In this document: piece by piece, positions 9,733 to 21,800 of the stretch
Position numbering within the stretch: the stretch's first letter is position 1
Layout of the letters: the number at the start of each line of letters is the position of its first letter
Source: Calvatia gigantea
Taxonomy: Eukaryota; Basidiomycota; Agaricomycetes; Agaricales; Lycoperdaceae
DNA: 64,000 nucleotides
Reading direction: 5' to 3'
Assembly: GCA_025093985.1 (NCBI GenBank)
Contig: JACAAK010000005.1
Location: forward strand, 930,001-994,000
Notes under the pieces: generated by a model
Database searches by the model: none
Told to the model about the DNA's origin: nothing
The model's input: the letters and a program-made list of their open reading frames with translations, nothing else
Position numbers and translations under genes: made by a program

Positions 9733-12254
9733 ATGATGCTCGTCGATACCCTTTTCGATCGGTTTGTTCGTCGTCTTAGGCTCTCCACACATCAACAATC
9801 GAATGGCAGATCCTCGCGGAACCGTAACGGAATGAAAACAAGTGAGCGCAGACCATTCCGGTCGATCCGGGCGCTAAGTAGCTCATGACTCCCAGATTTG
9901 CAGAAATCAAGCGTCGATGAATATGAAGCCGGCGTCTTCAATGGCGCGAATAACTTCGTTATTAAACGACAGGTGGTTATTGAAAATCGGGGTCAGATTG
10001 TCCAGAATTTTGCAGAAGGAAAGGCAGGTGAATGATCCTAGTATCGTTGCCACCCGCCGTGAGCAGAAACATAAACGAAATTTCAGATCTTCACCCAGCA
10101 CTTGAACGCATCGCACCCTACGCCAACTTCGATGCTGCAATGGACTCTAGCGCCCGATTCCCACCTCCTCTATGTCATCCTCAAACACGCTTGAGAGTCC
10201 GGGAATGGCTATCCGACTGGCTTGCCGACCCTGAGCACCTGTGGAAAATGATATGGCTCTATGGTCCAGCTGGCACTGGGAAGTCTGCAGTCGCCCAAAC
10301 CTTTGCTGAGCATTGTAGCCGAGAATGGGCGTTTGGGCGCTTCCTTCTTCTTTTCACGGCCAAACGATTGCGACGACCCCAAGACCGTCGTTCCCAGCCT
10401 CGTATACCAACTGGCTGTTTGCAACACCCAATACAAATCCCTCGTGGCAACCCAACTCGCTAACGACCCCGGGTTGTTGCGGAAAACACAGCGCACCCAA
10501 TTTAAGAGGCTAATCGTTGAACCCTTCTCGTTTTTACAGACCCAGGGTTGCTCAAGCGTACAGGAGCCGTTTCTCATTGTCTTGGATGGATTAGGATGAA
10601 TGTAGGGGGGAAAACGCCCAAAGAGAAATCATTGAAATGATCAGCGAGGTCGTCCGGCTGAAACGAGACTTTCCTCTCCTCTGGCTGATTTGCAGTCGGC
10701 CAGAGCCACACCTCAAGTATCCTGTTTTCGAGGGTGGACTTCACGGTTGACTGTGGGCGCCAGGAACTCGCCATCGATGCAGAGTCGATCGCCGACGTCG
10801 ACCTCTATATCCGGGATGGGTTAGCGGGAATGCAGGCGGATTACAGAGACGTTACGACTCCAACATGGCCGCCTGAAGAGCAGATTGCCGAGCTCCTGGA
10901 TAAAGCCTGTGGTCATTTCGCATTCGCCTCAACCTCTCTTCGATATATCGGCGATGAGACCTATGCGGCCCCAATGGACCGACTTGATGCCCTTTTGTCT
11001 TTCCTCCGAGGCGCTGGAGCTGGAACTTCGAACCCTATGGAACCCCTTGATGCTCTCTATACTCGAATTTTTAAAGATGTACCAGACCAGGTCCTCTCGA
11101 CGACCAAGCGAATACTGGGCCACTCCATGCTCCACTCTCCTGGCTTCAATTCTACTCAAGATCTTTGTAATTTCCTCCATATTGACCAAACCACTTTTTA
11201 CAGTGCTTTTCGAAAACTTCATTCTGTGATTGACGTGCCCCCGCCCGAAGCAGCTTCCAAAACATGGTTCAGATTTTACCATGCGTCGTTCCCGGAATAC
11301 CTCTTTGACTCTAGCCGCTCGGGTAAATTTGCCATTGAAGTGCAGGACATCAAACTCAACTATGCTAAATTGTGTCTCTCCTGGTGCAAGACGGATTTGG
11401 AGCTATTCCACGTCGCTGATGGTAGGTTTGCCATCACGTTTCCGGGAGCGAAACTCTTACTACGCCTCAGGACGAAGTACTCGATTGCATGTACACGGAA
11501 TTCTGCCGGACCTGAAGTGGGTTTCGGATGACAATGAGGCCCAAATTTCCAGGGAGGTTGCGAGGCGGGCCGAACAGTGTTGGTCGGCCTGCAGCGAGGT
11601 GTCTGATTGGGACGAAGCTCTTCTTTTACAAATCGGAGACTTCGATTTCAGGTATATTCGAACGCAAGACTTTGATGACAGCTGGCGCAGCTTTGTGAAC
11701 GAGTTAGTGGAAAGCAGTATGTTGAATCGCTGGTCCCACTGCTTACCCGCTCACCGTGCTAATGCACTCCCGGTCATTTAGCAATCCTCAAGTGTCTTTA
11801 TTCGTACAGAGGTGCACAGTGAGGTGGATCTCCAGCTGCTGGAATATATGAAATCCATGACTAAGTCTGAAAAACCTGTTAAACCTGCCACATTTCCGCT
11901 GGACTGGGTATGTTGGTTTAATCGCTTCCAACCATGATTAAATTCACGGGTTGTGAATAGGCCTCCGAGTGTGAAAGGGTATATTTTCTACTCGGACATG
12001 GTATGAAAACTATTTTGTGTTGGACGAGCGGCTATGTCGATGGTCCCTGGTTCGATATATTGAATTGGGATGAGGCATCGTCAAGGGAGCGGATTGATAC
12101 TCACCACGCATGGCTCGTTGAAATGAAACTGTTTGCCGAGCAGAAGGATATTGATGAATGGGGAGATAATGATGGGCAGGATGAAGCTGAGGACTGTAAA
12201 ACTGGCAAACACCTTCGCTTCCGACTCCCTGCTTTAGATCAGGATTTGGGATAA
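9733..12254 (+). pseudogene. NACHT NTPase (STAND, NLR-like), copy 2, frameshifted
   Basis: Paralogue of the NACHT gene at 5603. The lead exon reads VFNGANNFVI...IENRGQIVQNFAEGKA and splices at ttcag/10087 to DLHPALERIAPYANFDAAMD. Walker A GPAGTGKSAV is at about 10265. Frame breaks, each one extra base compared with copy 1, lie at about 10317 (tgtagcc against tgtgcc), 10594 (in the Walker B motif, VLDGL/DEC), and 10722 (tatcctgttt). After that the frame is open from 10734 to about 11500, with SLRYIGDETYAAPMDRLDAL, LYTRIFKDVPDQVLSTTKRI and FRFYHASFPEYL. The next block, LPDLKWVSDDNEAQ, is one frame off in both copies, so that shift or an unseen intron predates the duplication. The tail TSGYVDGPWFDILNWDEASS is kept. 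Probably non-functional. Confidence 0.78.
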
Positions 12255-12547
12255 GGTAAAAGGCATAAAGAGCTTAGGGAAAGCACCGGTAATGACTGAT
12301 GTTAGTTTCATGCAGCCAGCCAAATCTATATTACATTGGATTCTCCATATTTTGAATAAATAGAAGACATAAAATCTGGAGTGGAGCAGGGAGGAGTACA
12401 TTGGCATGGTAATAGTGGGCTGAGAATAGTGTACACGATGATGAAACAAAAAGACTAATAGGGCATTGAGATTCTGAGGGTTGTCCAGCAACACGCAATG
12501 GAGCTTACCAGGCGGACATGACGGCACGGGGCCGGAATCAAGTGGTT

Positions 12548-14952
12548 TCAGCATGCTGAGGGCGTCCTGCTGCTTTTCGTACTTTGGCTGATAGTACTAG
12601 AAGATATTATGGCGGGAGAAGGTGGCGGGGAAGCCGGGGAACCTTCAGAGTGACAGTATCGCTGGAGGTTCTCCCGAGACTGGTCCGTCATATCGGTCGG
12701 CTCCATTTGGTCATTCAGCGCGATTTTGAGGCGGGACAGGCTCTCAGTGTATTGTGGACAAGGTGATGTGTACTGCGCCGAACGAGGGCACAGAGTTGTA
12801 GAAGCGCCGTGGGGGCTCTCAGGTGGAGTGAGCGGATTTGAAGGGGATCCTTGAGTAAGGGCCGCGAAAGATGGCGTTTCGGGGTGTCCTGGTGGTAAAG
12901 GCGACATGACGGCTCGGGAGAAAGGTAGGCCTGTAAACGTAGGGGAATCCAAACCGGATAGCGGAGACACAGCATGGAAAGGCCGAGGAGCTGCAATCAC
13001 AGGCTGTGGGGGCGGCCCGGTTGTGGTTCGTGGAATTTTTGCCCGGCGCAGGGATCTGGCCCTTGTAGACGTGCTCTTCGTTTGGATCTAATACTTGGAT
13101 CGGAAATAGCACAAATCGGCGATGTCACTACCACTCACATTCATCCTTTGTATCTGCTCGCGTTCCCTTCCGACCCACTCTTGACCTATCTGTAGGGTGG
13201 AGGAACTGTCTGGCTTGTCGGGAATGTTCGTACCGCCAACACCTGAAACTCTTATTTCCTTAGGAAAGAGGAAACTGTCTTCGAAACCTTGGCAAAGCAT
13301 GCGAATGGGCGGACGTCGATCTGGATCATGATCCAGCATCATTCCTACAAGCTCAGGAAGGAAGGCAGGAACTGGGAAGGGACAATCTTGGGGGAAAGGT
13401 GGTATCTCCTTCAGTACTACTCTCGACGTGTAGATCGCGAAAAATCCGAGACCGGAAAGAGGCGGGCTCCCAGTAAAAATCTGAATTCGAGGATCAGAGT
13501 CCTGTCCATGTGAGAGATGCAATAACATACCTCATGTACTGTGATTCCAAGGGCGAATACGTCGATTTGGAGGAGGTCAACCTGACCCGTCTCCGGAGGC
13601 GCAAGAACCTCGGGGGCCATCCAAGGCATTGTGCTGACTGCATGATCTCGAGATCGTTGCGCTAGCTCAGGTATAAAGGACAATCCAAAGTCTGAGAGGC
13701 AACATGTAAGGTTGTCGTTGACCAGGACATTCGTGCCTTTGATACTGCGGTGAGGAAAGGGCGGTTGAAAAGTATGCAGATACTCCAAGCCCTTCATAAT
13801 TTGCCAAATCTGAATTATACAGGTTCGTAAGATTCGAAGGTATATACATAAAGACGCACAGGAGTCAGGCGGTCGATGTTCGGGTAACATTGGAGAAACT
13901 CGAGAATGTTCCCGTGTCTCATGTGTGGTGTTACCAGGGTGCCCAAGCGGTTTCGGCCGTCAAACGTGACGCCCACAAACGGGAGGATGTTGGGATGACG
14001 GAGCTGGCGGCATAAAATGACTTCGCGGAGGATCTATAATTCACGGACGGGATGCGGTCAACCCAGGAGATAGATCACCTCGAATCAATGAATTACCTCG
14101 GAATTATCAAGCATCTCTTTCGAAATTCGATGATTCTTGAATTATCACCTTCGAGCCAGCAAGAAGGCCAGTTTTAAGGTCCTAAGGAACGGAACCTTAA
14201 TGCAAGTTGATCAATATCTAGTAAAATAATTAAACACACCGAAATAATCGTCTGAGCAAATAGCTCGAGTTCTTTGAGCTCGTAGAGAAGGAGCGAAGGC
14301 GGGATCCCACCGAGGCGTTGCAAAAACCTCAAAACCTCTTTACGATGAGCTTTTGAGAGATCAGGTTCGTCTAGTAACTTTGAGAAATGTGTGGTGAGCA
14401 GTCGGGCTGAAACAAGATGGGGATTCTTACGTCTTGCACTAGCTGTGCCAAGCAGTCCCGAAGTGCGGGGTCCGCAATATTGTGTATGTCATCGTAGATC
14501 TGGTCTTCAGCAGTCCGATTAATGAGGATGTCCTGAAGTTCAAAAATGGACAGATTGTCAAAGGCACAGGAGGGGCTATTTTGGGAATCAAGCACCACAA
14601 TTCGTGAAGTGTCCGGTGTCTTCAATACGAGACTGGTGATTGGTGATTGGTGGATGTTAAATTCGACGCGAGCAAGAGGTTCAAATAATGGATTGAGTCG
14701 GTAGAAAGCGGCTGGTAAAGCCTTCAAGAGCCGAGCAATACCCAAGATAACTTCATCAAAATGGTGGCTGGACAGGTTCCGCAGTTGAGAGAGATTAAAC
14801 ACTGCGATCAGGGACAATACTCACGAATCAATGGGCAACAGCAGCTGTTCAATCAGGTTCAGGAATTGGGCATATGAAGGTGTGGTGCTCCCCAAATGCG
14901 AACGTATATCCGCTAAAACTTGCTCAATCGTGTATGATGGCCCAGTTACCAT
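12548..14952 (-). CDS. TKL-like kinase K1, HRD aspartate replaced (putative pseudokinase)
   Basis: Eight exons on the minus strand: 14825-14952, 14431-14767, 14240-14377, 14097-14181, 13860-14033, 13531-13809, 13139-13480, 12548-13075. They join in phase to about 669 residues if one extra C near 14139 (in gtgataattcaag) is discounted. That base sits just before the ATP-binding lysine (VII-K). The first 190 or so residues are the unknown N-terminal domain shared with K2-K5 (LARVEFNIHQSPITSLVLKT). The kinase core has REVILCRQLRHPNILPFVGV, DFGLS and WMAPEVL, but the catalytic loop reads PHRSIKGTNVL: Ser replaces the proton-acceptor Asp of HRD. K2-K5 all keep HRDIKGAN. The tail is Pro/Ser-rich and ends TKSSRTPSAC. 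Family knowledge suggests weak or no catalysis; a scaffold or decoy role is a guess. Confidence 0.72.
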
Positions 14953-15445
14953 GGTTAACTGAGTCAGAGAGATGTGCCGAAGGTCTTGCAGGCGACTGGT
15001 CTATAAGACATGCATTGGACACTGGCAGTGTAAGCATGAGGCAAACATGTGTGATCATGTTGGTTGCGTCGATCAGCGGCAACCCACAAGGAACGCGCTG
15101 AACCTGACCCGAATTAGCCTTCCATTAATTGTTTGCCGTTCCCGGACCGCTGAGTCAGCTCACCCCGGCCCCCTTCCCGTTTTAAGTTAGACGACACGAT
15201 ACGCCTCGTTCACAAAGCGGAAGCTAGATCTAAATACAAAGGTTAGATATAAATACAAAGATATGAGACCATGGTGAACAAATAATAGCGGGCTAATCAT
15301 AAATACGGAAAAAGAACACCAGGAGAGACGAAAAATGCGGAACCTGGTGATCAACGCAGAAGAGAATTTGCGAAGGAATAAATTATGGACATAACCGGAC
15401 AATAATAGTATATGAAACAAGCGAGAGCAATCGCATATTTGACTT
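14953..15445. other. Intergenic between K1 and K2
   Basis: About 490 bases upstream of K1 and downstream of K2 (both minus strand). No coding frame with family similarity. It presumably holds the K1 promoter; no clear TATA box or repeat seen. Confidence 0.5.
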
Positions 15446-17872
15446 CTAGTGCATTGAAGCACCGGGGTCGCCCAACCGACCCGCGGCTGTTATAGGAGAC
15501 GAAGGGATAGAGTGGTCATTCCTGCGACGTCTCTTGGCTGGCGAGCCCACTCTATGTCCCATGGATGAAGGTGGCCTGTTCTCTTGCTCACTTCGGTCTC
15601 CAGCACCGAAAGAAGAAAGACAACTACGCTTCGGAGATGCTGGGGGGCCAGCGCAGTTGTGCAATTCATGGTAACCCGACGGTGGAATGGCCAGGCGTTT
15701 TAAACGAGGATTCTGCCTTGTTGACCTGACGAGACAGCCGTCTTGTGTGATAATCAATTTCGTAGAGGTGGGTTGTGTGGCGGATGCCATGTCGCTGGAC
15801 TTTTCTACCTGGTGTGGTGTCGTGGTGTGTGGCAGGAGGGGAACATCCATGGCACGCGTGCACGGGCCTACGAGACACTTCCGGGGGTGGGGTTACAATG
15901 TTTTGCACGGAAGTCACCCTATTTGATTGTAGGCCGTGGCGGACCGTTTGCGGCGGGGAATCTTCTCTTTGACCTGGGGACGTTGCGTTTTGAGGAAGCT
16001 CGGTCCCCATAACGCCACTGGATGTTTGCGCTTCCTGGAACTGGGACAAGTTAGAATTGTGATGGAGTGGATGACTTTAAGCCGGCTCACACGTACCGAT
16101 CTACCAATACGTTCCCACTCTCTCTCAACAAGTTGTTGCGCCCGCACTCGGATCGATGCATTATCCGCATCGAGGGTAGTCTTTTTGGCGGTGCATTGGT
16201 GATCGGTCGTTCCGGTCACAATTTGTAGTGGAGGAGACAGCACATCTTCAATCCCTTGGCATATCATGCGAATACCCGGACGTTTTGTTGGATCGTACTC
16301 CAACATCATTCCAACAACTTCGGATAAGAAAGATGGGAATGGATGGGGGCAACTTGGAGGAAGGTGAGGTTTCTCTCTTCGCGCTACCCTTACGGTGTAC
16401 AATGCGTAAAAATGGCAATCGGACAAGGGGGGTTTCCCAGTATAAATCTGATACGCATTTCAATATTTTGTCAGAATAAGTCAAAGGATCCTGTACTTCA
16501 TAAATTGTAATCCCGAGAGCAAAGATGTCGACTTTGAGAAGGTCAAGTCGACCACGCTCGGGAGGTGCCAGGATTTCTGGGGCCATCCAAGGAGCAGTTC
16601 CAACCGCATGTTCTCGGGACCGCTGGGAGAGTTCGGGTATAGAGGACAACCCAAAATCGGAAAGACAACAAACGAGGTCGTCCTTGACCAAAACATTTGC
16701 ACCTTTGATATCTCTGTGGGCGATGGGGACATCAAAACCGTGCAAGAATTGTAAACCCTCCATGATTTGAAACACGGGAGTCAAGCGGTTCGTGTTCGGG
16801 TATTGTTGGAGGAATTCAATGACATTCCCGTATTTCATGAATGGTGTTACTAGAGCATATAGCCAGTCCCGGTCATCACAACCAACACCCACGAATGGGA
16901 GAAGGTTCGGGTGACGAAGTTGTCGACAAAGGATGACCTCACGAAGGATCTTCATGCCGCAAGGTCAGCGCTGAGTTTGAATTTTGAAGTAGGGTAGGCC
17001 GGGGCTCACCTCCACCTTATCAATGTTACCCTTAAGGATACGGGGTTTCTTGATGACTACCTTAGCAGTATGAAGTTTGCCGTGATATAAATCCTAAAAC
17101 GCAAGAGGTTAATATTGATCGAGATCGATATCATGACCGCAACGTCATACCGAAAAACCTGTAAACTGGAATGGCGCAAGCTGCTCGAGTTCAGATAGAA
17201 GCAACGAAGGTGGAACACCACCGGAGCGTCGCAAGAACTTCAGAACGTTTTTCCGGCAAGGCTTTGAAATATCGTTATCCAAAATCTGAGAGAAAAAAAA
17301 GTTGGGTGAACCTGAGTAACAACCAGGGGGAGTAGGAAGCCTCACGTCCTGCGCGAGCTGCGCCAACGAATCTCGTAGGGCAGGATCTGTAATGTTGTAG
17401 AGATTCTCATATACGGGATCCCCAGGAACTGGGTCCTACCAGTATCGCCCGAAGCTGGGAGGTGGTGAAGTTGTGAAATATCGAAGCATTTTCTTGAGGG
17501 GGGTCGAGAAGCACTATACGTGAAGTGCCGGTTATTCTTAAAATATAACTTGTGATCGGAGATCGTCGAGGGTCGAACTCGACGCGTGCGGAAGGGTGTA
17601 AAATGGAATTGAGTTGGTAGAAAGCCGCCGGCAACTTCTGTAAGAGTTTTGAAAGACCTATGACGACCCGATCGATGTCACAGCTAATGAACGAAATGTT
17701 GAGCACCACAGACGACCAGTGATAGATACGTGAGCACTCACGGGTCAGAGGTTGTGAATAGTTCCCCCAAGAGGGTCAGAAAATGGTGTGTTTGGATACC
17801 CAAGTGGAAGAGGATTTCGTCGAAGACCTGCTCAAAAGCCTCCGTGCAAGATTGGGTTCCGACAGAGGCCAT
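15446..17872 (-). CDS. TKL-like kinase K2 with the shared N-terminal domain
   Basis: Seven exons, minus strand: 17742-17872, 17346-17683, 17151-17285, 17010-17093, 16497-16949, 16097-16447, 15446-16040. The intron after RLTP present in the paralogues is absent here. Start MASVGTQSCTEAFEQVFDEI. N-terminal domain with ARVEFDPRRSPITSYILR. ATP lysine in KVVIKKPR, then REVILCRQLRHPNLLPFVGV, catalytic IAHRDIKGANVLV, DFGLSSIPELSQRSREHAVG and WMAPEIL: all kinase residues present. The basic tail SPAKRRRRNDHS ends PGASMH, matching K3. Two single-base insertions interrupt the frame: one C in ggacccag near 17440 and one near 15850-15890. Discounting both, the length is 694 residues. Active Ser/Thr or dual-specificity kinase by motif; substrate unknown. 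Confidence 0.74.
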
Positions 17873-18881
17873 GAGCAGAAAGAAGAAAAAGGACTTGAGT
17901 AATTAGAGAAAGGTGCGTGGTGATGATATACAGGTCAGTCGCAACAGCGAGGCAACGTCGTTTTTCCCTCATGGCCGCCCACTTAATAAATTGATAGCGA
18001 CCTGGTCACGGTTGTCGGTGTAGAGTCGGATCGCTAAGCGGAGGGTTGTTGAAACGTGCCTTTCCCCCCCCAATTCTTGACCCTCTGACGTGAGCTGATT
18101 TGAGTAAGCAAAGAATATTCCAGAAGGTTCTAGGCCTTCACCTTGGACGGGTGGGGCGTGCAGTGTGCGTCGTATCTGTCTCATCCTATCAATTCTTTTT
18201 TTCTTCGATTTTTTAAAAATTGCATGAAATGTTTTAGCCCCCCGTTATGTTTGTAATAAGCAACTGTGTTGCGCCGTGCGGGTTCCTGACTTAACAGATT
18301 GCCTGCCCGTAGTGCACCTTACTACATCGCTAGTTATTAAAATCATTACGACCCATACTATTATCTTGAACCATTTGCGTACGTTTTGAATCGTGCAAGA
18401 GTCTTTGGGGGGTGGGGGGGTGAGGTGCTTCGACATGCTGGTTGCGCACTGAACTCCTTTGGGGTGGTTCAGCTGTATTTTACAGCTCCTGTTATTCACT
18501 TTGGCCCTCCAAAGATACAGTCATACTTAATAGACGCATTTTGGTTGTTATGTTGTAAAATAGGGGTCGGGGATTGGCGCACCGCTACAATCAAATATTG
18601 ACCAAGTATTCAATTCGTCTTTCCTTTTTTGTGAAGAATATTAAGTAGCACGTGACAAAAAAGCCGCCTCGACCGAAGGAAAAGACTTGTCCCAAACATG
18701 CAACAGCGAGAGGGTTCCATGCCCCAAGACCGTAAATCCTCAGGAGGTGGGCACTATTGAATGGTGGAATGTGGTAGAAAAAAATGGAAAATATATTGCA
18801 TGATTTCCTCGCGGTATTCTAAGAAGAAGAAATATTGTACTCATCCACTATTCACCCACATACCACACGCCCTCGCCAACC
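17873..18881. other. Intergenic, K2 promoter side and MET5 3' side
   Basis: About 1 kb. It is rich in short T runs and has a run of G near 18407-18422. No frame shows family similarity or spliceable exons. It contains the K2 upstream region and the sulfite reductase 3' untranslated region. Confidence 0.55.
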
Positions 18882-21800
18882 CTAACCGACAACCTGAGCG
18901 GCAGCAGCAGCAGATTCACGATAGACACCTTCTCCACCCATACGGTCGTACCATGCCTTGCCCTCAGTGGTAGGAGCGATGTACCCTGCGCGGATGGTAA
19001 AATCGCCAAAGTGCTCGCCTGGATGTCTTTCTTTCGCGTAGCGTTCGATCATGGGCCGGAGAATCGCGAGGATTTCGGGCTCCGTAACCGATTCTATACA
19101 GTAGGAGAATTTATTAGGCCCATATAACATTGAAGGAGTGGGACGGGGAGGACATACCACGGTAGATCTTGTTAAGACGTTGACCGTGGTAGCCACCACC
19201 CAGTAGCATGGAATAAGCCCCGGGCGCCTTGCCCACGAAAGCGACCTCTGGAATTGTTTCAGTCATCTAGAAAGGGGAGAAGCACGAGAGGACACACCTG
19301 CAACGTAAGGACGTGCGCACCCGTTGGGGCAACCCGTCATACGCATGACGATAGAGTCGTTCCTCAGTCCATTCTCCTCGCACATCTTTTCAACCTTATC
19401 GATCAACAATGGGAGGTACTGTCACATCTGTCAACATCGAGGCCAGATGAATAGCGGAAACAAGAACGCACTCTCTCAGACTCAGCATTCGCCAAACCGC
19501 AGGTTGGGAATGCAACACACGCCGAAGAGCTAAGCCTCAACCCAGTGAAGTTCAAATTATCCATCTTATACTTGGCCAATAAGTTCTTGATCGTCTCCAG
19601 CTCTTCTGGCGGGATATCCGAGATCATCAGGTGCTGGTTCGTGGTGAGCCGGAACGAACCCTTGTGCACCTTGGCGATCTCGCGCAAGCCAGCCTTGAAC
19701 TCACGCCCAGGTTCGTCCTGGACACGCCCGTTCTCAATAAACATCATGAAGTGATGTCTGCCGTCTTGGCCGACGTGCCAGCCAAAGTCATCGATGTTGC
19801 GGTCGAAGGTGAAGGGTCGTGGGGGCTCCAAACAGTAACCAATAAGTTTTTCGACCTCGGCCTTATAGACGTTGAGACCCATCCGGTCGATGGTGTACTT
19901 CAAGCGAGCATTCTTACGACTTAGGTGTATGAGCATCAGGCGTAGAAAAGGAACAGTCATCAGTTTTACTCACTCGGCACGGTTACCGTTGTCTCTTTGC
20001 ACCAACATAATCTTCTCAGCGACGTATTTACCTTGCTCAACAGTGCAGAAACCGATGAGACTTCCCACACGAGGGTAAGTCTTCTTGTTGCCGTGGGTCA
20101 CACCCATACCACCCCCGATGGTAACGTTAAAGCCCTCCAGCTCGCCGTCCTTGTTGACAATCGCAATGAAGCCCAGATCATTGGCGAACACATCAACATC
20201 GTTGGTAGGCGGCACTGCCACAGCGATTTTAAACTAGGAGGGCGTCAGATTCTTTCCGTGATACAGTGGGGCGAGACGTACCTTGCGTGGTAAGTAGAAT
20301 TCGCCATAAAGGGGTTCAAAGTCCTTCAGTGAGTCACCGGCGACGAGCTTCTTATCGAGCCAAATCTCGTGGTAGGCAGTAGTTTGAGGAATGAGGTGAT
20401 TGCTGACGTTCTTGGCGAATTCGTATACCTGAGCATGGAGTTTGGACATCGTTGGGATTGAAGAGCAAACAACGTTCCTAAAAACATCTCAGCACATGTA
20501 AACTGGTTTGCGGTCCCAAAATTACCTATTGACATCACCACAAGCAGCAAGTGTATCCAGTAAGACACGATTAATATCCTGAATCGCAGGCTTCAAGTGC
20601 CTTTTAATAACACCGTGGAACTGGAACGTCTGCCGTGTCGTAATCTTAAACGTTCCCGATCCATGCTCGTCCGAAATCTGATCCATCTGCAACCACTGCT
20701 GCGGGTTACAAACACCTCCTGGCATACGGACGCGGATCATAAAGCCATACGCTGGTTCGACACCTTGTGCCTCTCGCTCCTCACGAATGTCGCGGTCATC
20801 TTGTTGGTAGATCCCATGGAACTTAGTCAACTGGGTATCACTGGGAGCGAGGGCGCCAGTACTGAAGTCCTCCAAACCCTCGCTGATGGTTCCGCGAAGG
20901 TATCCGGAGGCGGCCTTGATATGCTCGTTAGTGATAGGTTCGGGTTCAGTTTCAATTACGTCGATGGAATCCACGCCAAAGGCCTTCCAGATGAGCGGTT
21001 CCCAGATTTTGTAACCAGTCTCGGGTCCATCCGCGTCCTGGTCATCTCCAAGACCAAGGTTGGCGATACGTTCACCACCAAGCTTCTCCAAGCGGGCATC
21101 AAGATCCTTCGAGGGTTTATTGTAATAGTGGGCGTCTTCAGGGCGAGGCCAGTAATGAGTATCACCCATACCGAAAACAGAGAACTTGAGTTTGTTGAAG
21201 ATCTTTTCACCACGGGTAGCAGCGGCGTTCAAATTCTTGAAGAAGGTACGGCCATTCTGAGGAGGCTCGCCTTGTCCTGCGGTCGAAACAACGAATACGA
21301 CATATTCTTCCTCTGCAAGAGTCTCCAGGGGCATAGTGTCCATGGTGGCGATGGTAGTGGAGAGGCCGCGAGCTGTAGCCCTCCCAGCTAAACGCTTGGC
21401 TTTCTTTTCAGCCGCACCTGAGTCAGAAGCGTACAAGATGAGGAGGGGAGGGGCGTCGATAGCGGAAAGCAGGTCCTTGTACGACTGCTGTGCGCGTTGC
21501 CTCCTGGCTTCTTTGACAGTATCGCCGAGGTTGCTGACAAGCTCGGCCGCAACTTGGGGTGTGGAACGAACGAGTTGGGAGAGGTGGTTCTGACGATCGA
21601 GAAATTGCTTGAGGTCGTTCTTGATAGCGTCGGAGTCTAAGGAGAATGGCTCTTTCCCCTCAATTTCCTTGCTGGGGTCCCATCGGTAGAGAGGCCAATA
21701 GCCAGCGTCGACAGCTAGTTTGGTCTCCTTTAACACCTCAAGCGCCTGAGAATCTTCCGAGCGGTGAGGAAGGTAGGCTAAAACGACACTGGGTCCGTTG

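Larger units (their letters stand above)
8449..12580. repeat. Tandem duplication unit 2 (aminotransferase remnant + NACHT)
   Basis: Right copy of the direct duplication. It follows unit 1 without a gap at gcggccaaggttctttccgc and ends near gggcgtcctgctgcttttcg. It has an 850-base deletion in the aminotransferase and extra sequence of about 250-300 bases near 9170-9620 compared with unit 1. Beyond it the 3' end of kinase K1 begins on the other strand. Confidence 0.85.

Noticed and set aside
20597..21391. 264-codon open frame on the plus strand
   Set aside because: Exact antisense of the flavodoxin and hemoprotein part of MET5; no motif of its own, and the minus-strand frame is fully supported.
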